DNA of 41,016 nt from Zipacnadum sp036504235 (GCA_036504235.1 DASXVN010000015.1:1-41016), one strand, 5' to 3'; counted from the first letter of the stretch, positions 15,313-24,532 are shown. A program made the numbers and translations. The notes: a model not told the origin generated them from the letters alone.

Positions 15313-17052
15313 ATGTCTGAGTTCACGATCACGATTAACGACAAAGAGGTACCCGCGCGCGAGGGGATGACGGTCCTGGAGGCAGCCCAAGCCGCCGGGT
15401 TCAAGATCCCCACGCTGTGCTATCACCCCGACCTCCCCGCGATGGGGGCGTGTCGGGTTTGCCTGGTGGAGATCGAGAAGGAGCGCAGTCTGCAGCCGGC
15501 CTGCTCCTTCCCGGTGCGCGCCGGGATGAAGGTCCAGACGCACTCCGCCAAGGTGCGCAAGGCGCGGCGGACGGTGGTCGAGCTGCTGCTTTCCGACCAC
15601 CCCTCCGACTGCACCGCCTGCGTGCGCAGCGGCTCCTGCGAGCTACAGTCGCTCGCTGAGGACCTCGGCATCCGCGAGGTGCGCGTACGCGTCGCCCCGC
15701 ACGGACATCCGCTGGACGACTCCAGCCTCGCCGTGGTGCGCGACCCGGATAAGTGCATTCTCTGCCGCCGCTGCCTGCAGACCTGTGAGCTGATCCAGAA
15801 CGTATCCGGCCTGCGCCTCCACGGTCGCGGCTACACCAGCCAGGTCGGCGCGCCCTTCAACACGCCGCTGGGCGACGCCCTGTGCGTCAACTGCGGCCAG
15901 TGCATCAACCGCTGCCCGACCGGCGCACTCACCGAGAAGTCGCAGATCGCGGAGGTCTGGGCCGCTCTGGAGGACCCCGACACCTTCACCGTGGTGCAGA
16001 CCGCCCCGGCGGTGCGCATCGCGCTCGGCGAGCTCCTGGGCATGGGCATGGGCCAGATCGTCACCGGCAAGATGACCTCCGCCCTGCGCGAGCTGGGCTT
16101 TGACCGGATTTTCGACACCGACTTCACCGCCGACCTGACCATCATGGAGGAAGGCCACGAGCTGATTCAGCGCGTCACCAACGCCGGGGTCCTGCCTCTG
16201 CTGAGCTCCTGCAGCCCCGGCTGGATCAAATACATCGAGCACTTCTATCCGGAGCTGCTCCCCAACCTCTCCTCCTGCAAGTCGCCGCAACAGATGTTCG
16301 GGACGCTGGCGAAAACCTACTTCGCCGAGGTGGCGGGCGTGGACCCGGCGAAGATAAAGGTCATCTCCATCATGCCCTGCACCGCCAAGAAGTTCGAGGC
16401 GGCGCGCCCGGAGATGAACGATTCCGGCTATCAGGATGTAGACTATGTCCTGACCACCCGCGAGTTGGGCCAGATGATCCGCCAGCAGGGCCTGGACTTC
16501 GTGAACCTGCCGGAGAGCGACTACGACGATCCGCTGGGCCAGTCCACCGGCGCGGCGGTCATCTTCGGCGCCACCGGCGGCGTTATGGAGGCCGCCCTGC
16601 GCACCGCCTATGAGGTCATCAGCGGCGAGCGCCTGGAGGATATCGACATCCTGCCGGTTCGCGGCATGGAAGGCATCAAGGAAGCGTCCGTGATGATCGG
16701 CGACCTGGAGGTCAAGGCGGCGGTCGCCAGCGGTCTGGCCAACGCGGCGAAGCTGCTCGACAAGATCGCAGCCGGCGAGGCCGACTATCACTTCGTGGAG
16801 ATCATGGCCTGCCCCGGCGGTTGCCTCGGCGGCGGTGGCCAGCCGATTCCGACGTCGCTGGAGATTCGCAAAGCCCGCGCCGCGGCCATCTACCAGGCCG
16901 ACGCGGACCTGCCCATCCGCCGCTCGCACGAGAATCCGTCCATCACGGAGATCTACGCCAAGTTCCTGGGCGAGCCGCTGAGCGAGAAATCGCACCACCT
17001 GCTGCACACGAAGTACACCCCGCGCACCAAGCGGGCCGTGCAGGTGGACTAA
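15313..17052 (+). CDS. hydA: Catalytic [FeFe] hydrogenase subunit HydA (NAD(P)-linked, multimeric type)
   Basis: This 579-residue protein has the full modular order: plant-type [2Fe-2S] ferredoxin (C36, C47, C50 and a later Cys), the His-Cys3 cluster HPSDCTACVRSGSC, two [4Fe-4S] sites (CILCRRCLQTC, CVNCGQCINRC), then the H-cluster domain. H-cluster motifs are L1 SSCSPGW (C300), P2 MPCTAKKFE (C356) and P3 MACPGGCLGGGGQP (C500, C504). Serine replaces the second cysteine of the textbook TSCCP; I recall TSCSP in other NAD(P)-linked enzymes. The length matches HndD-type subunits. It makes or oxidises H2 in the cytoplasm together with HydB and HydC. AGGAGG precedes the ATG, 31 bp after hydB. Confidence 0.93.
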   Translation: MSEFTITINDKEVPAREGMTVLEAAQAAGFKIPTLCYHPDLPAMGACRVCLVEIEKERSLQPACSFPVRAGMKVQTHSAKVRKARRTVVELLLSDHPSDCTACVRSGSCELQSLAEDLGIREVRVRVAPHGHPLDDSSLAVVRDPDKCILCRRCLQTCELIQNVSGLRLHGRGYTSQVGAPFNTPLGDALCVNCGQCINRCPTGALTEKSQIAEVWAALEDPDTFTVVQTAPAVRIALGELLGMGMGQIVTGKMTSALRELGFDRIFDTDFTADLTIMEEGHELIQRVTNAGVLPLLSSCSPGWIKYIEHFYPELLPNLSSCKSPQQMFGTLAKTYFAEVAGVDPAKIKVISIMPCTAKKFEAARPEMNDSGYQDVDYVLTTRELGQMIRQQGLDFVNLPESDYDDPLGQSTGAAVIFGATGGVMEAALRTAYEVISGERLEDIDILPVRGMEGIKEASVMIGDLEVKAAVASGLANAAKLLDKIAAGEADYHFVEIMACPGGCLGGGGQPIPTSLEIRKARAAAIYQADADLPIRRSHENPSITEIYAKFLGEPLSEKSHHLLHTKYTPRTKRAVQVD

Positions 17053-17078
17053 TCGCGCACCACATCGAGGTGTAGCGC

Positions 17079-18515
17079 ATGAGTGACTCAACCGCGGCGA
17101 CCGATTGGTCGCGCGAACAGGTAGAGGCCACGGCCGCCCGGGTATTCGACCCGGCGGCCGTGGCTGCCGCTCTGCAGGCCGGCGCCGACACGGCTCCCGA
17201 GGCGCTGCGGGATATCCTGCATCACGCCTCGGCTCAGGAGGGGCTGACGCTCGACGAGGTCGCCGCGCTCCTGCAGGTCACCGACCCGGACCTGCGCCGG
17301 GAGGTCCTGAACGCCGCGCACCACGTCCACGCCAAGCTCTTCGCCCGCCGCATCAGCATCGCCACGCCGGTCTGCCCCACCAACCGCTGCGTGAACGACT
17401 GCCTCTATTGCCCCCTGCGCCGCTCCAACGCCGGTCTGCGCCGCACCGCCAGCACGGGCCGCGACCTGCAGCGGGAGATTGTCGCCCTGCTCGATGAGGG
17501 CCACCGCCACGTCATTCTCGTCTTCGGCGACGACCGCAGCGGCGTCCACTATATCCACGATATGCTGTGGGCGGCGTACGGCGCGCGCTCCGGCCTGCGC
17601 CAGTTGCAGCGCGTGGACCTCAACGTGGACGCGCTCAGCATCGCCGCTCTGCACGAGATCCAGGACGCCGCGGCGCTCGGCACCTACCACGTCTTCCAGG
17701 AAACTTACGACGCGCAGGAGTATGCCCGGCTGCATCCGCAGGGGCCCAAGGCGGATTACGCATGGCGGCTCACCTGCCACGACCGCGCCCACGCCGCCGG
17801 GCTTACCGACGTCGGTCTGGGTGTGCTCTTGGGGGCGGGCAACCTCCATTTCGACGTGCTGGCGCTGATTCGCCACGCGCAGTACCTGACCGCCACCTAC
17901 GGCGACCACCCGCAGACCATCACTTACCCGCGCATGGTCGCCTCCCCCGGAGCACCCACCTCCCGCGAGCCCGAGCGCCAGGTCGCCGACGAAGATTTCC
18001 TGTACGTGGTTGGCGTCACCCGCCTCGCGCTGCCCGCGTCTGACCTGATCCTCAGCACCCCGGCCTCGGCGGAGTTGCGCCGCGAACTCTACGACCACGG
18101 CATCTCGCGGGTCAGCGTCGGGTCGCTCAGCTACCCCGGCACCTACACCCGCGATGGGGACCCGACCGCCGGCGGGGAGCTGGTCATCGGTCGCCCGCGC
18201 CCGCTGGAGGAACTCGTCTACCGCATGGCGGAGGCCGGCTTTGTGCCCAATTTCTGCGCTGCCTGCTATGCCGAGCGCCGCCGCGCCGCGCTCCACCAGC
18301 GGACCAGTCCGCAGGAGCGCGCCCGCCAGCACTGCGCCCCCAACGCGCTGCTATCGCTCAAGGAATACCTGATGGACTACGCCTCGCCCGACACGCGTAC
18401 TATCGGCGAGCGCCTCATTCAGAAGGAGCTGTCGCGCCTGCCCGAGCCGGTCCGCGAGGCCACGCTCGGCCTGATGGTCGAGGCCGAGGCCGGTTTGCGC
18501 GGGCAGATGCTCTAG
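17079..18515 (+). CDS. hydG: H-cluster radical SAM maturase HydG
   Basis: This 478-residue protein is the radical SAM tyrosine lyase that supplies CO and CN ligands for the [FeFe] active site. The SAM cluster motif CVNDCLYC has C104, C108 and C111. The C-terminal second-cluster motif is intact as C393, C396 and C419 (a CxxC followed by 22 residues and a Cys), ending HCAPNALLSLKEYLMDYA, which separates HydG from the thiamine enzyme ThiH. Downstream of the CAACY motif the usual RTG-type residues are replaced by ERRRAALHQRT. It lies 26 bp after hydA, so co-expression is likely. The partner maturases HydE and HydF are not in this window. Confidence 0.9.
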   Translation: MSDSTAATDWSREQVEATAARVFDPAAVAAALQAGADTAPEALRDILHHASAQEGLTLDEVAALLQVTDPDLRREVLNAAHHVHAKLFARRISIATPVCPTNRCVNDCLYCPLRRSNAGLRRTASTGRDLQREIVALLDEGHRHVILVFGDDRSGVHYIHDMLWAAYGARSGLRQLQRVDLNVDALSIAALHEIQDAAALGTYHVFQETYDAQEYARLHPQGPKADYAWRLTCHDRAHAAGLTDVGLGVLLGAGNLHFDVLALIRHAQYLTATYGDHPQTITYPRMVASPGAPTSREPERQVADEDFLYVVGVTRLALPASDLILSTPASAELRRELYDHGISRVSVGSLSYPGTYTRDGDPTAGGELVIGRPRPLEELVYRMAEAGFVPNFCAACYAERRRAALHQRTSPQERARQHCAPNALLSLKEYLMDYASPDTRTIGERLIQKELSRLPEPVREATLGLMVEAEAGLRGQML

Positions 18516-18559
18516 GTCGCACCGTCGCGGCGTACCCTGGAACCCTGGGAGGTCGGCCC

Positions 18560-21028
18560 TTGGCCGAATCACCTCAACCTATCACCGGCGTAATCACCAC
18601 TATCGCCGCGCGCTGCCGGCGCTGCTACAACTGCGTGCGCTCGTGCCCGGCTAAGGCGATTCGCGTCCAGGGCGGCCAGGCCTGCGTGATCGCCGAGCGC
18701 TGCCTGGGCTGCGGAAACTGCATCCGCGTCTGCGCCCAGAACGCCAAGCAGGTCGAAAACGCCCTCCCTGCCGTGAGCGCGATGTTGGCCGGGCCCGCTC
18801 CGGTCGCGGCGATGCTCGCCCCCTCCTACCCCGCCGCCTGGGAAGGCGCGACGCCTGGCGGCGTAGTTGCCGCCCTGCGCGCGCTGGGCTTTGCCCAGGT
18901 CTATGAGGTCGGCTTCGGCGCCGAGCTAGTCGCGCGCGAGTACTCCCGCCTGCTGCGCCGCCCTCCCGCTCACCCGCTGATCAGCACCGCCTGCCCCGCG
19001 GTCACCGCCTACGTGCAGAAGTACGCGCCCGAGCTCGTCCCCAGCCTGGCGCCGATCGTGTCGCCCATGATCGCCATGGGCCGCGCCATCAAGGAGCAGT
19101 ATCTGCCCGGCGCGCAGGTCGTCTTTATCGGCCCCTGCACCGCCAAAAAGGCCGAGATTCGCGACCCGGCCATCGCCGATGCGGTGGACGCCGCCATGAC
19201 CTTCCAGGAACTCGCGCGCCTGCTCGCCGAGAAGGAGATTGACGTCCCCGCGCTTACCCCGGTGGCGGCGGACGGGCCGCTCCCCTTCTACGGCGGCCTC
19301 TTCCCCGTCTCGGGCGGGCTGCTCAAGGCCGCATCCATCCAGGCCGACGTGATGGACGATTCCGTGGCGGTCGTCGAGGGGCCGAGCCGCTGCCTGGCGG
19401 CGCTCCAGGAACTCAGCGAGGGACGGTTCCCCGCCAAGTTCCTCGACGCGCTGTTCTGCGAGGGCTGCGTGAGCGGACCGGCCTTCTGCGGCAGCATGAC
19501 CCCCCTCTCGCGCAAGGCGCTGATCACCGCCCACGTGCGCAGCCTCCAGGCCGGCGCGCGCCGGATGGGCGGAGCGCTGCGCCGCGTGGCCGGCGTGCGG
19601 CTGGCCCGGGCCTTCCAGCCGGAGGAGATGGGCCTGGCGCTGCCCAACGAGACCGAAATCCGCGATATCCTGGCCCGCAGCAACAAGTCAGGGCCGGAGG
19701 ACGAGCTTAATTGCGGCGCCTGCGGCTACGCGACCTGCCGGGACAAGGCGGTCGCCGTCTACCAGGGACTCGCCGAGCCGGAGATGTGCCTGCCGTATCT
19801 TATCGATCAGCTTCAGGTCAATCTGGAGCGGCTCACGCGCAGCAAAGAGGAGATCGAGAGGGCCCGCGAGCTGGCCAACCGCGCGCAGCAACTTGCTTCG
19901 ATGGGGCAACTCGCCGCTGACATCGCGCACGAGGTCAGCAACCCGCTAGGCAACATCGTCGTCTACGCGCAGCTCCTCTGGGAGAGCCTGCCCCCCGGCG
20001 ACGCGCGCCGCGAGGACGTCGCGACCATCGTCGCCGAGGCGCTGGAGTGCCGCGAGGTCATGTCCAGCCTGCAGGGCTTTGCCCGCCAGCGCGAGCCGCA
20101 GTGGGAGCCCGACATTTCCCTGCGGGCGGTTCTCGACAAGGCCCTGGGCGAGCTGGAGCCCAAGCTCACTTTCACCGACGTGGACGTGGAGGTCAACGTC
20201 CCCGACGACCTGCCGCTGCTCATCGCCGACCCCGCCCAACTCACGCAGGTGGTGGTCACCCTGCTGACCAACAGTCTGGAGGCCATTGAGGGTTCGGGCC
20301 GCATCTGGATCGAGGGGCGCCCGGCGCCCGAGGGGCATTTCCTGGAGCTGGCGGTCAGCGACAACGGCCGCGGCATCCCGCCCGACCTGCTGCCCAAGCT
20401 CTTCCAGCCCTTCATCACCACCAAGGAAGTTCGGCCCGGCGCGGGTCTCGGCCTGGCCGTGGTGCACGGGATCATTCACGCGCACGGCGGCGAGGTCCAC
20501 GTCCAGAGCAAGCCCGGTTTCGGCACTACGTTCACGGTGAGCTTGCCCCTGGACGTCCCCGCCAAGGCGCCCGAGGCGGCGAAGGTACTGGTCGTGGACG
20601 ACGACCCGGACTTCCTGGAGCAGCACCGTCTTATGCTCGCGGGAATGGGGTTTGAGGTGGTCACCGCCGAGCGTAGCGACGAGGCTCTGGAGGTCGCCGG
20701 GCGCGAGATTCCCGACGCCTTCCTGCTCGACTTGATGATGGAGCGCAACGATTCCGGGGCGCGCCTGGCCCGGACCCTGCGGCGCGATCCGCGCTTCCGC
20801 CGGGCGCCGATCATCCTGCTCACCTCGGTGGTGCAGGACATGGGCTTCGAGTTCCAGCGCAATCCTCGGGAAGTCCTGGAGTGGATGAAAGCCGACGCCT
20901 GGTTCGATAAGCCCGCGCCGGTCGCGGAACTCGCCAACACCTTGCGCCGCCTGCTGGCGGGAGCCGAGGAGACTCCGCCCAGCGCGGAGAACCTCCCCGT
21001 CACCGACGAGGCCCCGGCCGAATCCTGA
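18560..21028 (+). CDS. Sensory [FeFe]-hydrogenase fused to histidine kinase and receiver
   Basis: This 822-residue cytoplasmic protein has: two [4Fe-4S] sites (C19, C22, C25, C29; C48, C51, C54, C58); an H-cluster-type domain (about 78-350) with ISTACPAV (C145), GPCTAKKAE (C193) and FCEGCVSGP (C300, C303); a CxxC-x4-C-x16-C iron-sulfur site (C385, C388, C393, C410); a kinase with H-box AHEVSNPL (H457), N-box NSLEAIEG, G1 DNGRGIPP and G2 GAGLGLAVV; and a receiver with D724. Ala precedes the L1 cysteine where active enzymes have Cys, as reported for the sensory enzyme HydS. No PAS domain is seen between sensor and kinase. The start is TTG 18560 after GGGAGG. It probably reports H2 or redox state by autophosphorylation and phosphotransfer. 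Confidence 0.88.
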   Translation: MAESPQPITGVITTIAARCRRCYNCVRSCPAKAIRVQGGQACVIAERCLGCGNCIRVCAQNAKQVENALPAVSAMLAGPAPVAAMLAPSYPAAWEGATPGGVVAALRALGFAQVYEVGFGAELVAREYSRLLRRPPAHPLISTACPAVTAYVQKYAPELVPSLAPIVSPMIAMGRAIKEQYLPGAQVVFIGPCTAKKAEIRDPAIADAVDAAMTFQELARLLAEKEIDVPALTPVAADGPLPFYGGLFPVSGGLLKAASIQADVMDDSVAVVEGPSRCLAALQELSEGRFPAKFLDALFCEGCVSGPAFCGSMTPLSRKALITAHVRSLQAGARRMGGALRRVAGVRLARAFQPEEMGLALPNETEIRDILARSNKSGPEDELNCGACGYATCRDKAVAVYQGLAEPEMCLPYLIDQLQVNLERLTRSKEEIERARELANRAQQLASMGQLAADIAHEVSNPLGNIVVYAQLLWESLPPGDARREDVATIVAEALECREVMSSLQGFARQREPQWEPDISLRAVLDKALGELEPKLTFTDVDVEVNVPDDLPLLIADPAQLTQVVVTLLTNSLEAIEGSGRIWIEGRPAPEGHFLELAVSDNGRGIPPDLLPKLFQPFITTKEVRPGAGLGLAVVHGIIHAHGGEVHVQSKPGFGTTFTVSLPLDVPAKAPEAAKVLVVDDDPDFLEQHRLMLAGMGFEVVTAERSDEALEVAGREIPDAFLLDLMMERNDSGARLARTLRRDPRFRRAPIILLTSVVQDMGFEFQRNPREVLEWMKADAWFDKPAPVAELANTLRRLLAGAEETPPSAENLPVTDEAPAES

Positions 21029-21068
21029 CCGCCGCCGCCCGCCGGCCCGCGCGAGAGGAGGCACAGCC

Positions 21069-22523
21069 GTGAGCGCTAGTCTGGAGCACGCCCGCATCCT
21101 GGTCGCGGATGACGAGCCCGGCATCCGCAGTGGCTGCCGCCGCATCCTGGAAAGCTGCGGGGCCTCCGTCGCGGTCGCCGGCACCGGCGCTGAGGCGCTG
21201 GAGCTGCTCGCCGCCGAGGACTTCGACGTGGCCATCGTGGACCTGATTATGCCCACTTTCGGCGGCATGGAGTTGCTGCGCCGCCTCGGCGAGATCCACA
21301 GCCCCGTGGTCTCGATGGTCATCACCGCCCACGCCACCATTGACACCGCCATCGAGGCCATCAAGCTGGGGGCCTTCGACTACCTCCCCAAGCCCTTCGT
21401 CCCCGCGGAGTTGGTCGTGCGCCTCGAGCGCGCGGTGGCCTGGCGTCGGCTGCGCCAGGTCGCCGAAGAGCACCTGCTGCAGCTCGACGCCGACCAGTCG
21501 CAGCTCCACGCGATCGTCAACAGCCTCGCCGACGGGGTCATGGTCATCAACCGCGAGGGCCAGGTGGTGCTGACCAATCCGGCGGCGCGCGAGGCCCTGG
21601 GCCTACCGGCCGAGCCGGCCGCGCCGCCCCCGCTCGCGGAACTCGCCGGCTGCGCGGCTCTGAGCGACTTGGTCGCGGAGGTCACCCGCTCCCCGCACAG
21701 CGCCTGCGCCTTCACCGGCGAGTTGCACTGCGGCGACCGCGCCTATATGGCCCGCGTCGTCGCCATCGCCAATAGCCGCGAGGAGTTCCTCGGCACCGCC
21801 ACCGTCCTGCGCGACGTTACCGATCTGCTCACGCTGCAGCGGGCGCGGTCCCAGTTCGTCAAGACCGTGGCCCATGAACTCAAGTCCCCCCTGGCGGCGG
21901 TTCAGGGGTACCTCAAGGTGATCCTCAGCGGCAAGGAGCTTGCGCCCGAGAAGCTGACGGAGGTTATGACGCGGTGCAGCGAGCGGGTGGAGGGTATGGT
22001 GCAGATGGTGCGCGACCTGCTGGAGCTATCGCTCACCGAGGCCCTGCCGGAGCGCCACAACGAGACGCTCAACCTCGCCGAAGTCGTAGCGGCGGCGCTG
22101 GAGCAGAACGAGCATCTGGCGGAATCGCTGGGGGTCCGGACGCTTGCCCCGGAGATCCCGCCCGACCTGACCCTGGAAGCGGATCGGGCCGACATGCTGC
22201 GCATCCTGACCAACTTGGTCAGCAACGGCATCAAGTACAACCGCCCCGGGGGTTCGGTGACGATCTCGGCGGCGGGCACGGACGAGGAGTTGACCCTGGC
22301 GGTGACCGACACCGGTCTGGGCATCCCCGCCGAGGCGCTGCCTTGCCTGGGCCAGGAGTTCTTCCGCCTCAACACCCCCGACCGGCGCCACATCGTCGGC
22401 ACGGGACTGGGCCTCGCCCTGGTGCGGCGCACCTTGGAGGCCTATGGCGGTCACCTCGAGGTTGACTCGACGCCCGGGGCGGGCTCCACCTTCCGCCTTA
22501 CCCTGCCTCGCCTCGCCGGCTAG
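21069..22523 (+). CDS. Receiver-PAS-histidine kinase
   Basis: This 484-residue protein starts with a receiver domain (D58 in AIVDLIMP, Lys in YLPKPF), followed by a PAS-like region (about 145-255, SLADGVMVINREGQ) and a kinase with H-box VAHELKSPLAAVQGY (H269), N-box NLVSNGIKYN, G1 DTGLGIP and G2 GTGLGLALV. All catalytic motifs are present. GTG 21069 follows GAGGAGG, 40 bp after the sensory hydrogenase gene, so the two are probably one operon and one phosphorelay: the upstream kinase could phosphorylate this receiver, which then controls its own kinase. There is no DNA-binding domain. Its end overlaps the convergent gene by 26 bp. Confidence 0.88.
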   Translation: MSASLEHARILVADDEPGIRSGCRRILESCGASVAVAGTGAEALELLAAEDFDVAIVDLIMPTFGGMELLRRLGEIHSPVVSMVITAHATIDTAIEAIKLGAFDYLPKPFVPAELVVRLERAVAWRRLRQVAEEHLLQLDADQSQLHAIVNSLADGVMVINREGQVVLTNPAAREALGLPAEPAAPPPLAELAGCAALSDLVAEVTRSPHSACAFTGELHCGDRAYMARVVAIANSREEFLGTATVLRDVTDLLTLQRARSQFVKTVAHELKSPLAAVQGYLKVILSGKELAPEKLTEVMTRCSERVEGMVQMVRDLLELSLTEALPERHNETLNLAEVVAAALEQNEHLAESLGVRTLAPEIPPDLTLEADRADMLRILTNLVSNGIKYNRPGGSVTISAAGTDEELTLAVTDTGLGIPAEALPCLGQEFFRLNTPDRRHIVGTGLGLALVRRTLEAYGGHLEVDSTPGAGSTFRLTLPRLAG

Positions 22524-24531
22524 TCGCTTCCGCCGGCTCTCCCCCCGCGGAGGGACTCGCCATCAGCGTGGTCATCGGGAAGGCGACCTTGATTTCCAGC
22601 CGCCCTTCATTCGCCGACGCCGTGACCGTTCCCCCCTGGTTCTCGAGGATCGTCCGGCTGATCGCAGGTCCCAGGTCGGCGTCGGTCTCGCGCAGCGCCC
22701 GCAGCGGGTCGAAAAACTCGTCGGGCTGCACCTCTTTCGCGTCCCGTTTCAGCCGCTGCATGGTGACCACCACTCGGCGGTCCCCGTTGCCGGTCCCCTC
22801 TTCCTGCCCCACGCGAATGTGCACCGGCGACGAGCCTTCCCCCCGCAGGTGGCGCAGCAAGTAGCGTAGCGCCTGCCGCGTATGGTCCGGATCGGCGATG
22901 ACCCGCGGCACAGGGCGCTGGACCTGCAGTTCGAAGACCGCCTGCTCGTCGTCCTGCGTGCGCAGTAGTTCGAGGGCGTCCTCCACCAGCGTCTCCAGGC
23001 GGACCAGCTCAAAATCCGGCTCCGCCTGTTGCACCAGTTGCACCAGTTGATCGATCAGCATGTCCAGGCGATCGATCTGCGGGGTCACAGTGTCCCGCCA
23101 GAACTCCTGCAGATCGCTGGAGGCCCGGCCGGCCCCGGTCAACTCCGCGTAGGTCTTGATCGCGGTCAGAGGCGTCTTCACCTCGTGCGCGATTCCGCCC
23201 ACCACCTGGGTGAGCATGTCCAGGCGCTCGCGCCGGTGGCGCTCTGTGGCCAGCGAAATCTGCGCGGTCATGTCCTCCAGCAGCAGCACGCTGCCCAGCG
23301 GGGCGCCCTGCTCGTCGGCGAGATGGGAGGTGCTGACCCGCAGTGTTTCCTTGCCACCGCGGATGGATACTTCCAGGCCCAGGACGACCTCGTCCGAAGA
23401 CCGGAGCGCGGAGTACAGGTAGTCCCCCAACGGCGAGGGCAAGCAGCGCAGGTCCTGCCCCTCGACTTCCTCGCGGCGCAATCCCAGGACGCGGGCGGCA
23501 TATGGGTTGCAGACCGCCACGTTCCCCTCGCGCCCCAGGGTGATCACGCCGCTGCCCATCCCGGACAGAATGCGCTCCATGTAGTTATTGCTCCGGCTGA
23601 TCTCGGCGTGGAGGGCGAAGCTCTGCACCTGCAGCGCCACGTAGTTGGAGAGCATAAACAGCGTCTCAATCTCCCCGACGGAATAGGGCTCGCCGATGAC
23701 CTTGTCCCCCAGGAGCATGATCCCGGCCAGTCGGCCCTCGGTCATCAGCGGCACCGCGACCTGGGCGCGGAAGGCCTCCAGCTCGCGCGCGATGGTCACT
23801 GCGGCCGACCGGTCGGCCCAGTCAGCCAGCTCCCAGCGCGTGAGTACGCGGCTGCTCTGGTGGTACCAGCGGGCCAGACCGTCGGAGGGCAGCAGCCGCC
23901 CCTGCGCGATCATCGCCGCCGGCAAGCCTTGGGAGGCGAAGACCCGGTAGGCCTCGTCGCCTTCCTGGCGCCACAGCAGACAGAAAGTGGCGCACCGGGC
24001 ATAGTGGCCCACCGCATCCACGTAAGTGTGGAGCAGACGATTCAGGTCGAAACCAGCGGCCAGCCCGCTCATCAGACGCTGGAAGAGCGCCGACTCGCCT
24101 GACAGCGCCTCGGTGGCTCCCCGCGGGGCCCCGCCGGCCCCCAGCAGCAGTCCGCCACTCACCAGCTTGAGGGCCGCCGTCTGCACGGTCGCGTCGACGA
24201 TCTCCCCGATCTCCTCGGGGGCGGCCTCCGCTGCGATCCATAGATCCGGGGTAGGCAACTGCTCGTGGCGCACCTGGTCCCGCGACGATGCCGACGCCAG
24301 GCAGACCAAGACTGCCTCCGGCGCCGCCTCCCGATATCGGGCGCACTGGGTCAGGCGCTCGGTGCTCAAGGGCTCCAGCGAGGTGATGATCGCCGACACG
24401 GGGACAGACCAGATCAGGTCCATCGCCTGGGAATGGTCCTCAGCGCGCAGTACCAGCGCCCGGGCGCCTGCCCGGGCTTCGATACGTTCAGCCAGAACCG
24501 GGTCTAGATCCGCCAGCAGGATGATTAGCAT
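22498..24531 (-). CDS. GAF-PAS histidine kinase with degenerate ATPase domain
   Basis: This 677-residue protein has a receiver-like N-terminus (about 1-120, ILLADLDPVLAERIEARAG) without a clear phosphoacceptor, a GAF domain (about 145-305), a PAS domain (about 315-425) and an H-box GGIAHEVKTPLTAIKTY with H449. The following domain has no recognisable N-box Asn (RYLLRHLRGEG occupies the place) and no G1 DxGxG or G2 GxGLGL motif, so ATP binding is doubtful. It may accept phosphate from, or form heterodimers with, the kinase encoded just upstream. The start ATG lies one base after that gene's stop, a coupled arrangement; a longer frame to 24639 would overlap the upstream kinase. Confidence 0.78.
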   Translation of the reverse strand: MLIILLADLDPVLAERIEARAGARALVLRAEDHSQAMDLIWSVPVSAIITSLEPLSTERLTQCARYREAAPEAVLVCLASASSRDQVRHEQLPTPDLWIAAEAAPEEIGEIVDATVQTAALKLVSGGLLLGAGGAPRGATEALSGESALFQRLMSGLAAGFDLNRLLHTYVDAVGHYARCATFCLLWRQEGDEAYRVFASQGLPAAMIAQGRLLPSDGLARWYHQSSRVLTRWELADWADRSAAVTIARELEAFRAQVAVPLMTEGRLAGIMLLGDKVIGEPYSVGEIETLFMLSNYVALQVQSFALHAEISRSNNYMERILSGMGSGVITLGREGNVAVCNPYAARVLGLRREEVEGQDLRCLPSPLGDYLYSALRSSDEVVLGLEVSIRGGKETLRVSTSHLADEQGAPLGSVLLLEDMTAQISLATERHRRERLDMLTQVVGGIAHEVKTPLTAIKTYAELTGAGRASSDLQEFWRDTVTPQIDRLDMLIDQLVQLVQQAEPDFELVRLETLVEDALELLRTQDDEQAVFELQVQRPVPRVIADPDHTRQALRYLLRHLRGEGSSPVHIRVGQEEGTGNGDRRVVVTMQRLKRDAKEVQPDEFFDPLRALRETDADLGPAISRTILENQGGTVTASANEGRLEIKVAFPMTTLMASPSAGGEPAEATSRRGEAG

Positions 24532-24532
24532 A

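Noticed and set aside
8678..18560. Rex-type operator (TTGTGA...TCACAA) upstream of redox genes
   Set aside because: I looked at the gaps before the DRTGG, hydC, hydB and hydA genes and saw no convincing match.
18560..19690. A second catalytic hydrogenase
   Set aside because: L1 has Ala before the Cys and P3 is shortened, and the domain is fused to a kinase. A sensory role fits better.
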